Notes under the pieces: generated by a model
The model's database searches: none
What the model saw: only the letters and a program-made list of their open reading frames with translations
What the model was told of the DNA's origin: nothing
Assembly (NCBI GenBank): GCA_030142905.1
Contig: JASJOG010000116.1
Location: forward strand, 806,001 to 870,000
Reading direction: 5' to 3'
Source of the DNA: Heliopora coerulea
Lineage: Eukaryota > Cnidaria > Anthozoa > Scleralcyonacea > Helioporidae
DNA length: 64,000 bases
Program-made: the position numbers and the translations under genes
In this document: positions 11,967 to 25,900 of the stretch, one piece after another
Layout: each line of letters begins with the position of its first letter
Numbering within the stretch: the first letter of the stretch is position 1

Positions 11967-13824
11967 ATAGAAATTCATTTGATCTCAACGTTGTTTTTGT
12001 TCAACATACATCGAGTTAATGGGAGCATTTTCACCTTCACCGGAAGACATTAGGACTTTGAACAGTCGAAATTAAACTTTGGGTTATTTTCTTGGTTTAT
12101 ATTTTGGGAGATATCTTCAGCGTTACTTCTTATGCTTTGTTATCTTTACTATAACTTGCAGCATTCAGGGAACGTTTATGTACGTTGGCTGATGTCCTGT
12201 CTTGATTTTTACACGTAGTGGCAAGCACCAAAGCGGAAAAAAGAAGTAACGCTATGTCATTGAAAACACGCCTTCATGTCGAGTGCTCACTCCATCAAAA
12301 TTGTAACTAATAAGTCAAAGACTTTTTGTTTTGCAGCGTTTCTTACGCAACCTATCTCGGCGCCAAACTGACGAGAGGGACTTTTCTTTGTGGGAGAAAG
12401 CAAAGGCCGATTTTAATTGGTATTTTCTTTCTAAAACTTTGTTTACCAGTCCTAAGTATCGTTGGAATTATGATTAAAACCCCGCTTACATTGTTAGATG
12501 TGCCGAGACCTACATATACAGAGGTGCTCGGCACGGCTACCAATTTGCACTAAGTCCGCATCGTTTACACTGTGAAAATCACCCGTGCCAAATTTTTAGC
12601 AGTGCCGTGCCCAAAATGTTAACAGTATAAATGGGGTAAAAAGCTCAAAATTTGAAATGAAGACAACGCGAAGCGCTGTGTTTAACGTGCTTTTGTTGTT
12701 TTCTTACTCTTCCCAAGGCAATATTTCTTTGTTTTAAAAAATCCACTCACCCTTGAATTCATTACCCCAGAAACTCTTCGAAATCGTAGTTTATTTAGTT
12801 TTATTCCTTTACTAGGTAAACGCCTGTAGTGGGCAAACAAAACATCGTGACCACCAAATATGTAACCTTTTCCGTTCCCGTTGTTCAACAAACATGTTTA
12901 CTGGTGATACTGGGCAATATTTGAGCAGCGCACAGATTTTGAATACACGTAGTGCATCTAATCCATTCAAAATTCTGACAAGAAAGAAAGATCAGCAAAA
13001 CATCTGAAGTTATGTTTTCTGTCATGGTTTTTTCCCCAACTTAGTCATTTTCCGCAGGTTCAGATTTGCTTTCCTTGAATTTAATGGTATGTCTTTGAGA
13101 CATGTCTCAGCTCAAATAATGGCTCTTGAAATAAACAATCAAGACCTGGCCATTGGAGCAGCAGAAATGTATGTTTATTGGATAACGAATTTTCAAATGC
13201 AGTCATGGTGCAACAAAGCCTTTCAATTTTTGTATGTTTCTAGTAGAAAAAAAAATTGTTCCTGTCATATACTACCACTCAAATAATCAACATTTTTTCT
13301 AGGGAGAGGGGTGTAAATCCTTTTCATGACCAACTGTGCTCCTCTCCCCATCATTTAGGAGGCAATGGTTTTTTATGTTTAATTTGTACATGTTTCTTGG
13401 CTGGTGAGCTGTTTTGAAAATCAAAGCCAAATATCAAGTACCATTCAACTACTTGGGCATACTTATCCACAAAATAGCCACAACAGAAATGCTTCAAATG
13501 AATTGTATTGTCTGCACAGATTAACAATGTTTTGAAAAGTCTAACCTAGTTAGCAGTTATCACAATGGATTGCTGCATTATACATTTCCCTAGGATTTAA
13601 ATGTAGCTTGAGTACACCCATTGAGGTACTTCAAATAGAATTTGGTCACACAGTGTTTAGTCATATAAAACTAACCACTCTCTGCTATCTGCTCTCTTAC
13701 TAGACTCTACACCCTGTTAGTTGAGAGTAACAACTCATTGTGTAGCCACAGAAACCACTGATTACTTGTCAATACACAAGCTTTTAAGCAAAGTCTGCTC
13801 AGGAATCTCTTCCTTGTTTCCATT

Positions 13825-16700
13825 TCAGACATCAACTGGGTCACGATCATGAGGATCATATGGCTTCTTTGGTGTCAGCATAGCCAAGTTAGGGACTAAA
13901 AAATACAAATCATGTTTATAATCTCCTGGGTCACTTCTGATAAATACAAGATAAAACACAAACCAAATATAAACAATGAAAGCTCAAAATCTAAATCAAA
14001 ACAACTTTAATTAGATAGATGGTGTTGACTCATGTATTAAGTTTTTAATATATATCTTTGTGGTTTATGTTTCATCTTGTATTAAAATTGTCAGCTGATG
14101 ATGGCTCATGACAAAATTAAGTAAGAAATTAAACATAAATAAAGAAGACAAGACAATGGAATGCAACACTTTGACCCTAAGGTTCATGGTTACCATCAAC
14201 AGCCGAATAAACTCACATTTCCCTCTTAAAAAGTGGGATGCCCACCAGTGCAATGTTCATCAGGGGTGACTTGGGCCCCTATGCCATTGGTCACACCATT
14301 GAGTGTACCATTCAACACACTCTGACCTGCGTTGGGCATGTCTTAAGTTTTGTCTTCATGTCTTTGCCTTTACCAAGTTCAATCTCAGAAACTAATAACA
14401 GAAAATTCTAAGAATTTTTTTTAAGTCAGTTTCAGAAGTTTAAAGATCTGTTGAACCTGAAAAGAGAATTTTATGAGTAATTTAATGCTGCATACACAAC
14501 AATCTACTTTTACATCTTTCTCAAAATAGTCCAGCAGCCAATTTATACTATACCTAAACACATATTGCATTGAAGTGTATGTTTTGGCATTAACATGTGT
14601 ACAGCATAAACAACTAATGACTCACCATATCCAAGACCCTGAAGAAACAACCGAAAGGCTCCAGCCATTTTGGTGGGCTGTTCTTCCAAAGGCATGCCAC
14701 CAGAATCTGCAACCTCCATTAAAGACGAGCATGTTGGATCCAAGTGTGAGTTTGTCACAAGAACCTCATCAAGATGGGGAGAGTAGTCACCAGCAACAAG
14801 GAGAACCTGGCACTTGAGTGAAGGGATGTTTGAGGTTGCACCTTCAACTGGGCGTCTCATATTGATTTCTGTTCGCTTGCTAAATGCTTCGACAAAAAGG
14901 CTTAGATTAAAGGGATTGAATGATGTTTCAAGACTTTTACGATAAGCATTCACCATGTCTGTATTCTGTTCTGCAACTTTTTTCCCAAAATGATACCAAA
15001 TAAGGTAGTCTTCTGTGAATGGTGTCATTCCTTTATTTTTAAGTTGGTGTGCTGAAATCTAGGGAAAGTAAAACATAGTTTAACTCTGATATATAACCCA
15101 TTTCCCTATTTTTTTTTATTTATTTATCGATAAATTTCCCTATGAGAGTAGAAGGTTGGTGAGAACGTTGTTTTGACTCAATATTTAGAAATCTTAATTT
15201 TCAGATGTTTAATGTTCTTCAGGCCATTGCTAAGAAACAAAAAAAGAACAAGTAAAGTAGAATAGTTTGAAGAGGCCATTAGTTTGAAGAGGCCTTTAAC
15301 TATTTAACCCATTAAACACCAAGCTGTCTACATGGTCTAAACTCAAAAGTTTGTTTATAGAGCTAATAAAACTTTTTCTTTGTTCTCACTGTACATTGAA
15401 AGGTTTGGTAATGAGGCACACAGCTGTTCTGTTTTCAGCCTCAATAAAATTCATCAAAAGCTTTATATTGGCTAGAAGGCATAAGTCATGTTGTAATGAC
15501 CAAAGGCGGTGTGCTAATTTTAAATAAAAACTTTTTAAATAATGTATGTATAAGGGCCTGAATCAAGAACAGCATTTGGTATTTCAATAAAAAAAAAATA
15601 CCTGGTAGTTGAGGTTTACTCATGTGCTTCATCATTCAATTTTGGCATGCAAACATTTTCAGGTGTCCACAAATGATTAGGTAATATAGGTTACAATGAT
15701 ATAATAAACAAAAAGGCCACCACAAAAAGATTAATGTTCATCAAGTTTATGGAGAAATTATATTACTGATGTAAGCATTGATCTATCTTCGAACTATCAG
15801 TGATAATTCCAGATTTTCAATGACCCAAAGAAAAGTTCTCACATTGATAAGAATCCTCCTCTTTGATCAATGATCAACGATTGTTGTTTTTCGTTGCCGT
15901 TTAACCTGTTCTAACCTGTTATCAAAATTAGCATATCACTCAAAACACAACTTCAAGATTATGCTGACAAACTGCTTTAGTCTGCCTAATTTAATAACAA
16001 TCAACTGCGAGATAAATATATTGTATACGGTACATCAACTAAACCCGTTCACATCTTCGACAACAACGACCAAGCCAGCAGCTTAATTCTTGACTAATTA
16101 CCTTTCCGCCCCGAACTCTATTACTATAAAGGAGCATGAACGTCAATTTTATGTTCAATATATCATTGTTTTTCTTACCTTCTCGTAACCCCATTCAACC
16201 CAACCAGATTTCCCTGAAAAGCAGTTGATCAACATCAGACCATCGACCAATTTCGGGTATTTCAGGCCATAACGACAAAGAATGCTTGCTCCAGCTCCAA
16301 TACCAACCCCTACAAACGAGTTTAATTTGAAGTGACGCACGACATCTCCAACCATCTCGGCAAGTTCATCCAAGCTTGGATATTGAAATGTATCGGGCAA
16401 TTGGGCAGCTCCTTCTTGCTGTCCTGGTGCGTCGATGTGATAGATGCAAAAATACTTAAGGATGGGCGCCATTTCTTTGCAGTTGAGAAAACCCTGGAAC
16501 GCTGATACATGATTCTGACCAATATCATGGAAAGTGATGATGGCTGGCTTGCTTTCAGTCCCGTGAAGGGTGACATGTATTTTGCAGTGACTCGTCTCTA
16601 TCTCTTCTTTTCTGATCAAAGCGCGTTCTTCAGGGGAATAGAAATCCCTCCCATCTCGCTCGTCAAGCAGCTTTAAGTTCTGTAAATCTATATCATCCAT
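13825..16700 (-). CDS. NDRG: NDRG family protein (N-myc downstream-regulated)
   Basis: NDRG proteins are cytoplasmic alpha/beta-hydrolase-fold proteins without hydrolase activity, linked to stress response, trafficking and growth control. Three coding exons join in phase: 16179-16700 (174 codons, ATG at 16700), 14626-15058 and 13825-13895 (ends PHDRDPVDV, TGA). The product is about 341 residues, a little shorter than the usual 340-395. FHDIGQNH (about 57-64) is the typical NDRG strand-2/loop motif; HIDAPGQQEGA (88-98) matches the conserved HVDAPGQ..GA. VGVGIGAGASIL (130-141) sits at the nucleophile elbow, where Gly replaces the catalytic Ser. The tail carries few of the phosphorylatable repeats seen in NDRG1. 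It is transcribed divergently from TTC27. The human genes have many more introns, so this three-exon form implies intron loss. Which vertebrate paralog is closest cannot be told. Confidence 0.95.
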
Positions 16701-16974
16701 GACTTTTCATCAAACGTCTCAGCACTTGTACTTAAACTGAATACTAATGTCTTGTGTCTTTCCCACTGACATATAAATGTTAGTGCTTCGTCCTTATTAA
16801 GTAAACACACTGGTAAACAAGCATCTGAAAGCATATTGGATTACAGGTATCAACTTTGAAGTCTGGTGACTAATATTATTAACCGCTGATAATTTGATTG
16901 CTATATCATTCCTATCGGTATCCAGTCTTCTTGATTTATGCGCGGTACGGAGATAACGATGGTTTCTTTTTACC
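16701..16974. promoter_or_regulatory. Bidirectional promoter between NDRG and TTC27
   Basis: Only 274 bp separate the two divergent start codons, so this interval must hold both 5' UTRs and the core promoters unless unseen non-coding exons exist. There is no clear TATA box for either gene. The head-to-head layout suggests co-regulation, which is inference. Confidence 0.6.
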
Positions 16975-19900
16975 ATGTGTGAATATAGTGAAATGTTTTT
17001 AAACTGTGTTAATGACGTTGAATGTTCTGTATTTTCAAGAGACGGAAATGTTGATAGCGAAACGCTTGAAAAACTGATAATTTCGGCCCCAGAATCATGT
17101 GAAACTCTGATTGGTAAGAAAACTATTACTATTTAAGATGTATTAAGTAATCAATTTTAATTATTAATTTATGTATTATATTATAATTATTGACATATTG
17201 TAATTATTGTTGGTGTGATATCCAAAAGACCATGTCGACATAATGAATATAAGTATAGATGCAGATGTCTTTTTAAGAGGGTTACATGTGACTGCCATAT
17301 TCACTAAGATTTATCTTGTATGTGACCATAATGTTATATAATTGTTATATAATTTTGATGTTATAGTATATTTTGCAGAAAATAATCAGCTAATTTCAGT
17401 TAGCATGAATTTTGTCACACGTATCAGACAGATGTTAGTTTTATGCAGAAGTGATGTCATATTTACAGATAATATTGGTTTTTATACTTGTAGAAACTAT
17501 GTCATGGCTGCAGACAGTTGTGTTCAATATGCACAACTACTGTACCATTCAATGTGTTAAAAATGAATAATTGCTTGTTTTTATTTGGTAATATTTTCAT
17601 GGAGATGTAATAAAATTGAACAACAAAAGAATTATTGAATTTGGTTTCTAAGTGATAAGGAAAGTTACTGTATGAAAGCCTTGGTTTGTTATCTGCCTCA
17701 TCCTTCAATTTCAAAAGATAACGCAAACTTCAAACCTGATAATTTTTTATATCATGCTAAATCTTATCCAATAATTGTTAATTTTTTTAAAATTCTTTTT
17801 CTTTCTCTTTTTGTTTTTCTTGTTCATAAAACTCAAATGCACCATTGTATATTTTTCAGTTGAAGTGACGAAATTGTTGAACTGTTTACCAGCTGGTAAT
17901 TATCAAGAAATTTATAATGGACCATTTGTGAGACTATTGTTGGGTCATGATTTTGACAATGTTACAGGTAAAAAAGTAATATGCATAAAAGTAACCATCA
18001 AAACTCACAATAATAATAATAATAAAACTTACCATCTGCTCAGTTATCACTTGGTTCAAGATTTGATAAAGAAATTATAGTACTGTACAAGCCTGAAAGG
18101 ATACTGTTTTTAAAGAGAATGAATTCAATTTGCTCATTCATTTTTTTGTTTGTTCATGTGTTTGTCCATTTGATTTTTACTTTGTTCATTCATTCATTTG
18201 TTTCATTCATTATTTTGTTTCTTTCTACATTAATATATTCAGCCATAAACATCAACAGTTACATGACCATAATTGTCAGTGTTCCAAGCATTAAGATGCA
18301 GGAAACCAGTGGTTTTTGGCCTTAAGGTTTTACTTATGCTTGTCCTCCTGCCCAAAAATTCTATTTACCTTCTGTCACTGGGATTAACCAGTTCTAGCTG
18401 CTAGCCCAACTTGATTATTTTTCTGAATACCTACATGTAATAGTTAAGTCAAGTATGAATTTTTAATTAAGGTTCAGAGTTTAGGGTACTATATCTGGGT
18501 TCTTTTTAATTGAATATAAATATATTTTTAGCCACTATAAGAAGTACTTTGCTTGAAGAAGACTAAATAAATGTTAATAATTTTTAATAGATTATGAATC
18601 TTATTTAAAAGAGCAAGTGTCAAATAACTTGTCATCTGAATCAAAAGAAGTTCATTATCTCAGGTGGTTACTTAAATATTATCTTATTTGCTTTGTTTTT
18701 CTTATTTACTACAGTGAAACCTGAGTTTTATGACCTCCCCTTTTACGACCACCTGTCGTTAATGACCACTTTTTCAGGCACGGACGCTTTATCCTTCAAA
18801 TATACCTGCCGTGAGCGACCACCTGTCTAACGCGACCAGCGACCACTTTTTAGCAGTCAAAATGGAATAAAATACCTGTGATTTGCAACCATTAATATTT
18901 AGAATGAGCTTTAACCGTAGAGAAATCTCACCACAAAAGTCTCACCGTAGAGAAATCTCACCTTTGAAACAATATCCTAATGCCTTATGCCGATGGCGAC
19001 ACAATAGGTGGCATTTCTTTTAAATTCTAAAATTAGAATATGAGTTAAGTTCAGACGTCTGATATCACAGACGGAGAAAGGTTTTGGAGTTGGAAACTGA
19101 ACTGCCAGCTGTGACCATTGACGAGGCCGCTGCTATGGTGGAAGGATTGCGACGTTTTGGCCTTGAAAACAACAAGCCAGAAATAATCGAAGCCATGCTT
19201 CAAATTGAGGGAACAATACAGGAACAAAAATTCGAACGCGTTAAGAAATCAAAACAATCCTTGCTAACCACTTTTTTTCCACTTAGTAAATAAGCTTAAT
19301 AGATATATGTAGTCTGAAATTATAGTTCACTGTTGTAAATAAAGTATTTCATCAATAAATACATGTATAGTTATTTGTGTTATCAGTTGTGTACAGTGCC
19401 TTTTTTTCGGAAGTTATATTATTTAAAGTTGTTGCCATGACGTCATATTCTAACCTGTGATTAACGACCACCTGTCATTTACGACCACTTTTGCGGGCAA
19501 AATGGGTGGTCGTAAAACTCAGGTTCCACTGTAGTGTGTTACTTCAACTATTTTAATTAGGGAATGGTCTACATTGATTAGTGCATGTCTTGTATGAACA
19601 TGTTTATATGTGACTCATTATTCTTTATCATATTCTATTTATCTGTTAAGAGAGTTGAAATTTCCAAAATTAAAGTTTAAATAATGTATTGTTAGCTGAT
19701 AATCATTGTGTAATGAATGGAGAGTACAAGTCAATACTGAAAATAAGACCCTTAGGAAATAAAGAATAAGAGCTGGTTCTTATATGCTAGTCACCCTTCT
19801 TGCAGTAATGCTGGCAAAGTTGAACTGGAATCAAGTGTGTGGGTAAGTAAGCAACAGAATCATCAAACCATACAAAATTGGTCACTTTGTCTTCAACATG

Positions 19901-22900
19901 CCAGCAAAGTTGGCTCAAGTTTAAATTAGCCAGCATGTTAACAGTAAGGATCACTAGCATGTGAGAACCAGGCCTACAGAAAAGTACTGTAATCAATCAT
20001 CCTAGATCATTGATCAAAAATTATAGTTTATTTAAAACCACATCTTCTCACACTCCATTCCAGACAACTTCTCATACTGCTGCTTGGTATCTCTTGTTTG
20101 CAACTAATTATCCAACAGAACTGGACTGGACCACCACTACATGACAGTAAAATAAATTATCTTCTGACCACTTTTGAAAAGGATGAAAAGGTAGTGGAAA
20201 ATTTGTTTCTGATAAGCTGTAATATAGTCTATAGGTCTGCAGTAATTGGCATTTTCTTCTTCTTGTTTGCTTCCTATGATTTAGTTATCTTTTTTGTGAA
20301 CTTTATCCATTTCCCTGTTTAACTAGTTCACTGTTTTTGTTGTTTTTTTAATTTATGACAAAGTTGGTAAATATTAATAGAAATTGCATAGGAAACAAAG
20401 TACTGACATGAGTCAACAAATGCAGTCTTTACCCTAACCCAATGTTTGTCAGAGGCTCAAATTACCCCCCTCTCCCACAGAGGTAGATGGACACAAACCC
20501 CAAACTGAGAACTCATCTCCACTTTCAGAACTCTTCTTTGCATTCTTCTTTTCCCTTTTGTTGAGTCATTAATACATCTGCAATGGTCCCTCTAAAAATC
20601 CATGGTATTATTTCTTTATTAACTACAGGTTGAAATATTAAGAGACCAAAGTCTTGGCTACTTAGGAAAAGATGGTGAGGTACTGTATGGAAGCCTACTG
20701 CATTTTCTTCTAATCAATCATCTATTTGTTTTCTTTTGTACCATCATCCTCCACCTTTACCTTGAATCCATCCTCATTTTCCACCCTGCACATTCCCATC
20801 TTGATGCTCTTCCTTAATCAATCTGTGAATCCTATTGCTATCTCTTCCCCCTACTGTCATTTATGTTGTCCTCTTCTGTGTTTTCAGCCTCAACCCTATC
20901 ACACTACTCCATTTGCTGTTCACACCAGAGCTACTTACCTTTTTCAAAAGCTGTACAATAGAATTTTCATCTCAAACATTTCCTATGTTTCTTCTTTCTC
21001 TTTCTATTTTTCATTGCTTAAAAAAAATGTAAGTCTAAAGGTGAACTGTTTTTTCAAGGATGTCTATGTTCTGGCTGAGTTTCCAGAGCTCTTAATGATG
21101 GCAAGGATAATTTTGGTGGATTGTAAACAATTGCTGACAGACATGAAGGTGTGGAATATTCTGTGAATCTAAATGGATGATTTCACTTATTTAACAAGAT
21201 ACTTGTACTGTAAAGACTCCCTTAGTGAAGCTACCTGTACAGATATTATGTTGGGGTATATACTAACAAGAGTAACACTCTTCTTGTTATTGACTGTAGA
21301 CCCAGCCACTTTGGGAATTGAGGTGCATTTTCATCCATCAACAATTACTGGAAGAGCCTTCCTCATCTCTTAAAAATAAAGTGTTTTCTGTAATGGAAAG
21401 ATGTAAGAGTTTCTACTACATTTTAAACATTTCAACAAGTTGAATATAAAGTAAATATATTTCTTACATAGTAAAAATAATTTCACTGTATTCATTTATT
21501 TAGTTAGTTTTGATGACAAGATGTTTCCACGGTAATTCTTGTTACTTTTCTTATTGGGTTGTATGATGTCTGAGAAAGCTAAGCTGTAATAGCTATGTCT
21601 TTTTTTTTCCCTTCAGAAAGGTTCTTTGCAGGATTAGTTTGGAATTAGGATATCATTTACTTCAATACTATGATGTTGGTAAAGTAAAGGTAAGGCTTCT
21701 TAACTCATTGAGAGGCAGGGCTTGTCCACCTGATGAATAAAATTGTCTGGCATTAGCCAGATTAAAATGATAGAGTGTGTCCTTGCCCTTTAATGGATTA
21801 ATGCTACTTCTGAAGAGGATTTAACAGTGCACCATCAGTTCAAGTTGCCTACTTAGCAACCATCTGATTCTGTTTATATAGGAACAATTTGAAAAGGCTC
21901 AGAAATATCTGGGGTTAGAAATATATCTAGAAGGTAAATCATTCAAGATTGTTAAGTAATTCATGAAGATTGTAGAAATTAGCTGAGGATATAAAACATT
22001 TTTGTATGTGATGAACACTTCCACGAATGGAAAGACCTTTCATCTTGATCTCATTTTTATCAAATTTCATGCAGTGACATTAGAGATTTGGAAAAAATGC
22101 ATTTGCTTTGCAGCCTATTGAGAAATTAATAATGAGTTATTAGCTGGTTCACTTATCAGATTCAGAATGTGAACATGTCTACAGAACTCTTATTGAAACA
22201 ACTCAATAATCTGTTAGTGTATGTGGTTTAATGAATATTATCTTGGTTGCACTTTTATAGGTGCTCTAGGAAGAAGAACAAAGTTTCAACAAATTGATTA
22301 CACACAACTTATGGCAAAGGCAAAGATAAATGACAAGAAAGGTGTAGTTTGTCATTTCTGACAGATGATATTAACATCTCACTGCTGTAAACTACATACA
22401 GAAATGAAGGGCCAGAGTCTTTAGAACCTACCAGCAGGGGGGAAATGCAAGAGTGCTTTCTACATCAGGGGTACACCCTCTGGAAGATCATTGGGCATGT
22501 GACCTACTGAAGTATGTAGCCCAGTATGAAAATTTATTGACCTGTTGATCATTGAAACAATTTAAGCAATAAAACATTTAACAATGGATCACACCTAAAA
22601 TTTTCGGTCACCATTACCCTAAACTGTTGCATTTCACATACCAGGACTTCCGCTTAGCCCATAACCTGTGTCAGAACTGTTAAATTTTTATGTTCATTTT
22701 GTTCGTTTCTGACTCTTGTTTTATCCATAGTTTTAGAAGACATTGTACGTGAAATAAAAGATCCTGAATATCTACCTAAGGTAAACTGGGGTGCATAATT
22801 AATTTCTTCTCAAAAAAGAAAATAGTTGACGAAAGACCCACAGATATTTGAACTGTAGTGTCAGCTTGACATTTTGAAATAATTAACAATTATTGGATTC

Positions 22901-25900
22901 GGCTTTCGCATGATATCAAGAATTATCCAGACCAAGGTCAAGGCAGATAACATTGACCGAGGTCTGGATAATTCTTGATATCGTGCGAAAGCCAAATCCA
23001 ATAATTGCTTTATTATACAATTATAAATCGAGGAAGACTCCGCCATGATATTACTGGCGGCTAAGAAAAGCTTGTCAGATTAACAATCGCGTCACCTACA
23101 GACAATTTTTGATGTCTTGTAGGTGGCGAGACATTGAGAATTGTCTGTAGGTTTTTAACCAATCAGAATCGAGATTGTAGCAGTATTGTATAATAATATA
23201 ATTTAGTATTCCTTCTGTACGTACAGTATCTTTTGTGCGGTTATAAAGAACACTTCGTGATCGCGTTTATAACAAGATATCAACTGAAAAAGAATATTAC
23301 TGTAGAATAAAGATTTATCTACGGCAAAACTTTGCAGAGTAATGCTTGTAATATTTACGGAGAACAAACGTGAACATATCATACAGTCTTGCTACAGCAA
23401 CACTAAGCAAAATTTTTTGTTGGTATTTTTTCTTACGTAGTTTCCTTTTTTTAGGACGTGACGTTAGAGGATGACACGATTCTTAATTTAACTAACTTTG
23501 CTGATCCTGACAGTTCATTACAAGAAAAATTAAATCCTTTACACCAGGCGGTAATCTTGGCAGCGTGGTAAGTAGTTACGAAAAACACTTTCAGTTTTCC
23601 TTTCTCTGTAAAATTGTAAATAATTACACTTCTTTTTACTGGTTCACTTAAATTTTCTTTGTTTTTGTAGTTTTTACTTACAGAAATCTCAAGCACGTCA
23701 CGAACTGCTGGAAGAGGAACTTCTGGCTAACATAACGGTAAAGAAGAAAAATGTTAATCCCACGTACACCGAACAAATATTCAAGACTTTGCAGAAAAAT
23801 CTTGCTATTACTAATATCATCTTGTTACTATTAATGATATTATCACTATTAATATTATTATGTCATTATCATTATTATTATAATCGTTATAAACAATACC
23901 GAGATATGTTGATCACTATATTTAGTTGCTACTTTCCCAACCTCAAGTTTGGACTGTTCAAACCGTGGCCTTGTTGTTGAGAAGCAAGCTCGAGAAGAAA
24001 TCGCCGCGTAGAAAGGAGCGAAGTATGATGCAAGTTCAGGTAGGCAACTGCACATACGTAAGCCAAGGGTGAAGTTTTTTGCTTTCTTTTACTGGAGAAC
24101 TTTAGCCCTGGTTGTGAATGTCTTTAATGTAATTTTGATATTAACATTTATCTTGTAGCAACTGGTGGATCAGTTCAGCGATCCAAAGGCACACGTGAGT
24201 TCACCTTACTGTTAGGAATACATTACGAAGGAACAGAATATCAAGGTGTTTCGTTCACATATATTCTCAACCTCATTAGTAATTTGGGAGGAAAATACGA
24301 AGGGGATCCGTATCGAGACGGAGTTTTGAAATGTGATCTAATTAGCATAAAACTTTTACCACTTTAAACTCGATATTCCCCTTAAATACGGATCCTTTTG
24401 AGAAGTCTGATCATAAACTCGAAAGTTGTGTTTGATTTGATTTCCAAACACCCTTTCTAGTGTATTATTTCTTACTTAATAATTTTTCGAAACTTTCACT
24501 GATTTCTCCTCGTTACGAAACTGAAATATAAATTGTTTTGACATCTTTGTATGGAGATTATCATTTTAATGAGAATATCAATAATTTTTAAATATTTTTT
24601 CTTTTAGTTATCACATAGATTGGAGTTGTTTTACAGTGTTTTGTTTCCCGCTCGCTGGACTCTACAGGCATGTAAAGTTACTGGAGTAGGATTGTAAATT
24701 AATCATTGAATCAGATGTGAATTATTAATTGAATGAACAAGGATTTCATTGCCAAAACCGCTATGAAGTATATTTTTCCTGATATATGTTGGTAATAGTA
24801 GATCGTCCAGATTATTGTAGTTTTGAGGACTGTTGGTCACTGACGTTTCCACAACCTCAATGGCGTTCATCCTCAGAGTCGAAAAAGATGAAGGTGACCG
24901 CTGCTTTGGCCATCCAAACGTCAGTCACCAACAATTTTTCTCAAGACTACACTTACCTGGACGATCTACCATCACCAACATGTACCTATTTTACCGAGTT
25001 CAAATCATATACTCAATATTTTTTTCGTTTAAAGTAGTAAAATCAAATTTATGGCATAATTCTTGGCAAAAACAGACATATCAGGTAGATGTCCCAGTCT
25101 TACGTTCGGCTTTAGAGTCAACATCCGCTACCAAATACTCCAGTTTGAAAGTCTTTGGTGACGATGGTGTCGGTTTACTTCATAAACTACTATTTAAACC
25201 GATCTAAGTAAAGACATTGTAATGCTATGAGTGTAATACATCCTTGGTCATACTTCCTGTAGGGAGAACTTGCCGGTCTCTTTCGTGAACTTGGCATTAC
25301 AAAAAGTGCTCTCGAAATTTATGAAAGATTACATCTTTGGGAAGATGTTGTTAGTTGTTATGTATCTTTGGGAAGATACGAAAAGGTAAGTTCGATTGTA
25401 AAGTGATTTTCACCTCTTAAGTTACCAGTCCTTTATAGAGGTTTTTCTCCGTTCTTTTTAGGCAGAAACTGTTATTAGGAAACAGTTAAGTGTAAAGGAA
25501 ACTCCGAAGCTATGGTGTTTGCTGGGAGATGTAACCAAGGTACTGCTTGACCTGAGTTTAAAATGTAGAGTAGGGTAGAGCACATTTCACGTTCGCGAAA
25601 GGCGTACGGTCTAAACATTAGTTTGTTGTCCTCGTCGTTTCAGCGGTACACAATCTTTAAACATTTCATATTGCATGAAAAAAGCAACTACTTACGTAGG
25701 ATAGGTAAATAACACTAATACTGGAGGATAGGTGGGATGGCGGGAAGGAAAAACGGGACAGTAAGGGGATAACGGTGATGTAATGACAGGTGGGCGAGGT
25801 TAGGTCAGGTAAAATGGTGGAAAGGGACGGTGAGGATTACGGTTAAGGTTAGGGAGGGCAACTGCTCCTTCTCGTCACCATTATCATCATCATCATCCTC

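Larger units (their letters stand above)
6938..13824. other. Gene-poor interval between Dispatched-like and NDRG genes
   Basis: No exon set with matching phases or recognisable protein similarity was found on either strand. The interval includes the upstream region of the Dispatched-like gene, a TTGTG array (7925-8235), a MITE (9018-9208), a ~34-bp minisatellite (11763-11966) and the region downstream of NDRG. An open stretch on the minus strand at 9742-10008 resembles no family that I can name. Confidence 0.55.

Noticed and set aside
20726..21166. 146-codon plus-strand open frame in TTC27
   Set aside because: It is intronic sequence followed by real exon 6 (21059-21148); only the last part is coding, and the upstream Ser/Phe/Pro-rich part lies before the acceptor.
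24786..25207. 124- and 83-codon frames between TTC27 exons 17 and 18
   Set aside because: Similarity to TTC27 stops at 24667 and resumes at 25263 in phase; this segment is intronic and partly repeat-like.
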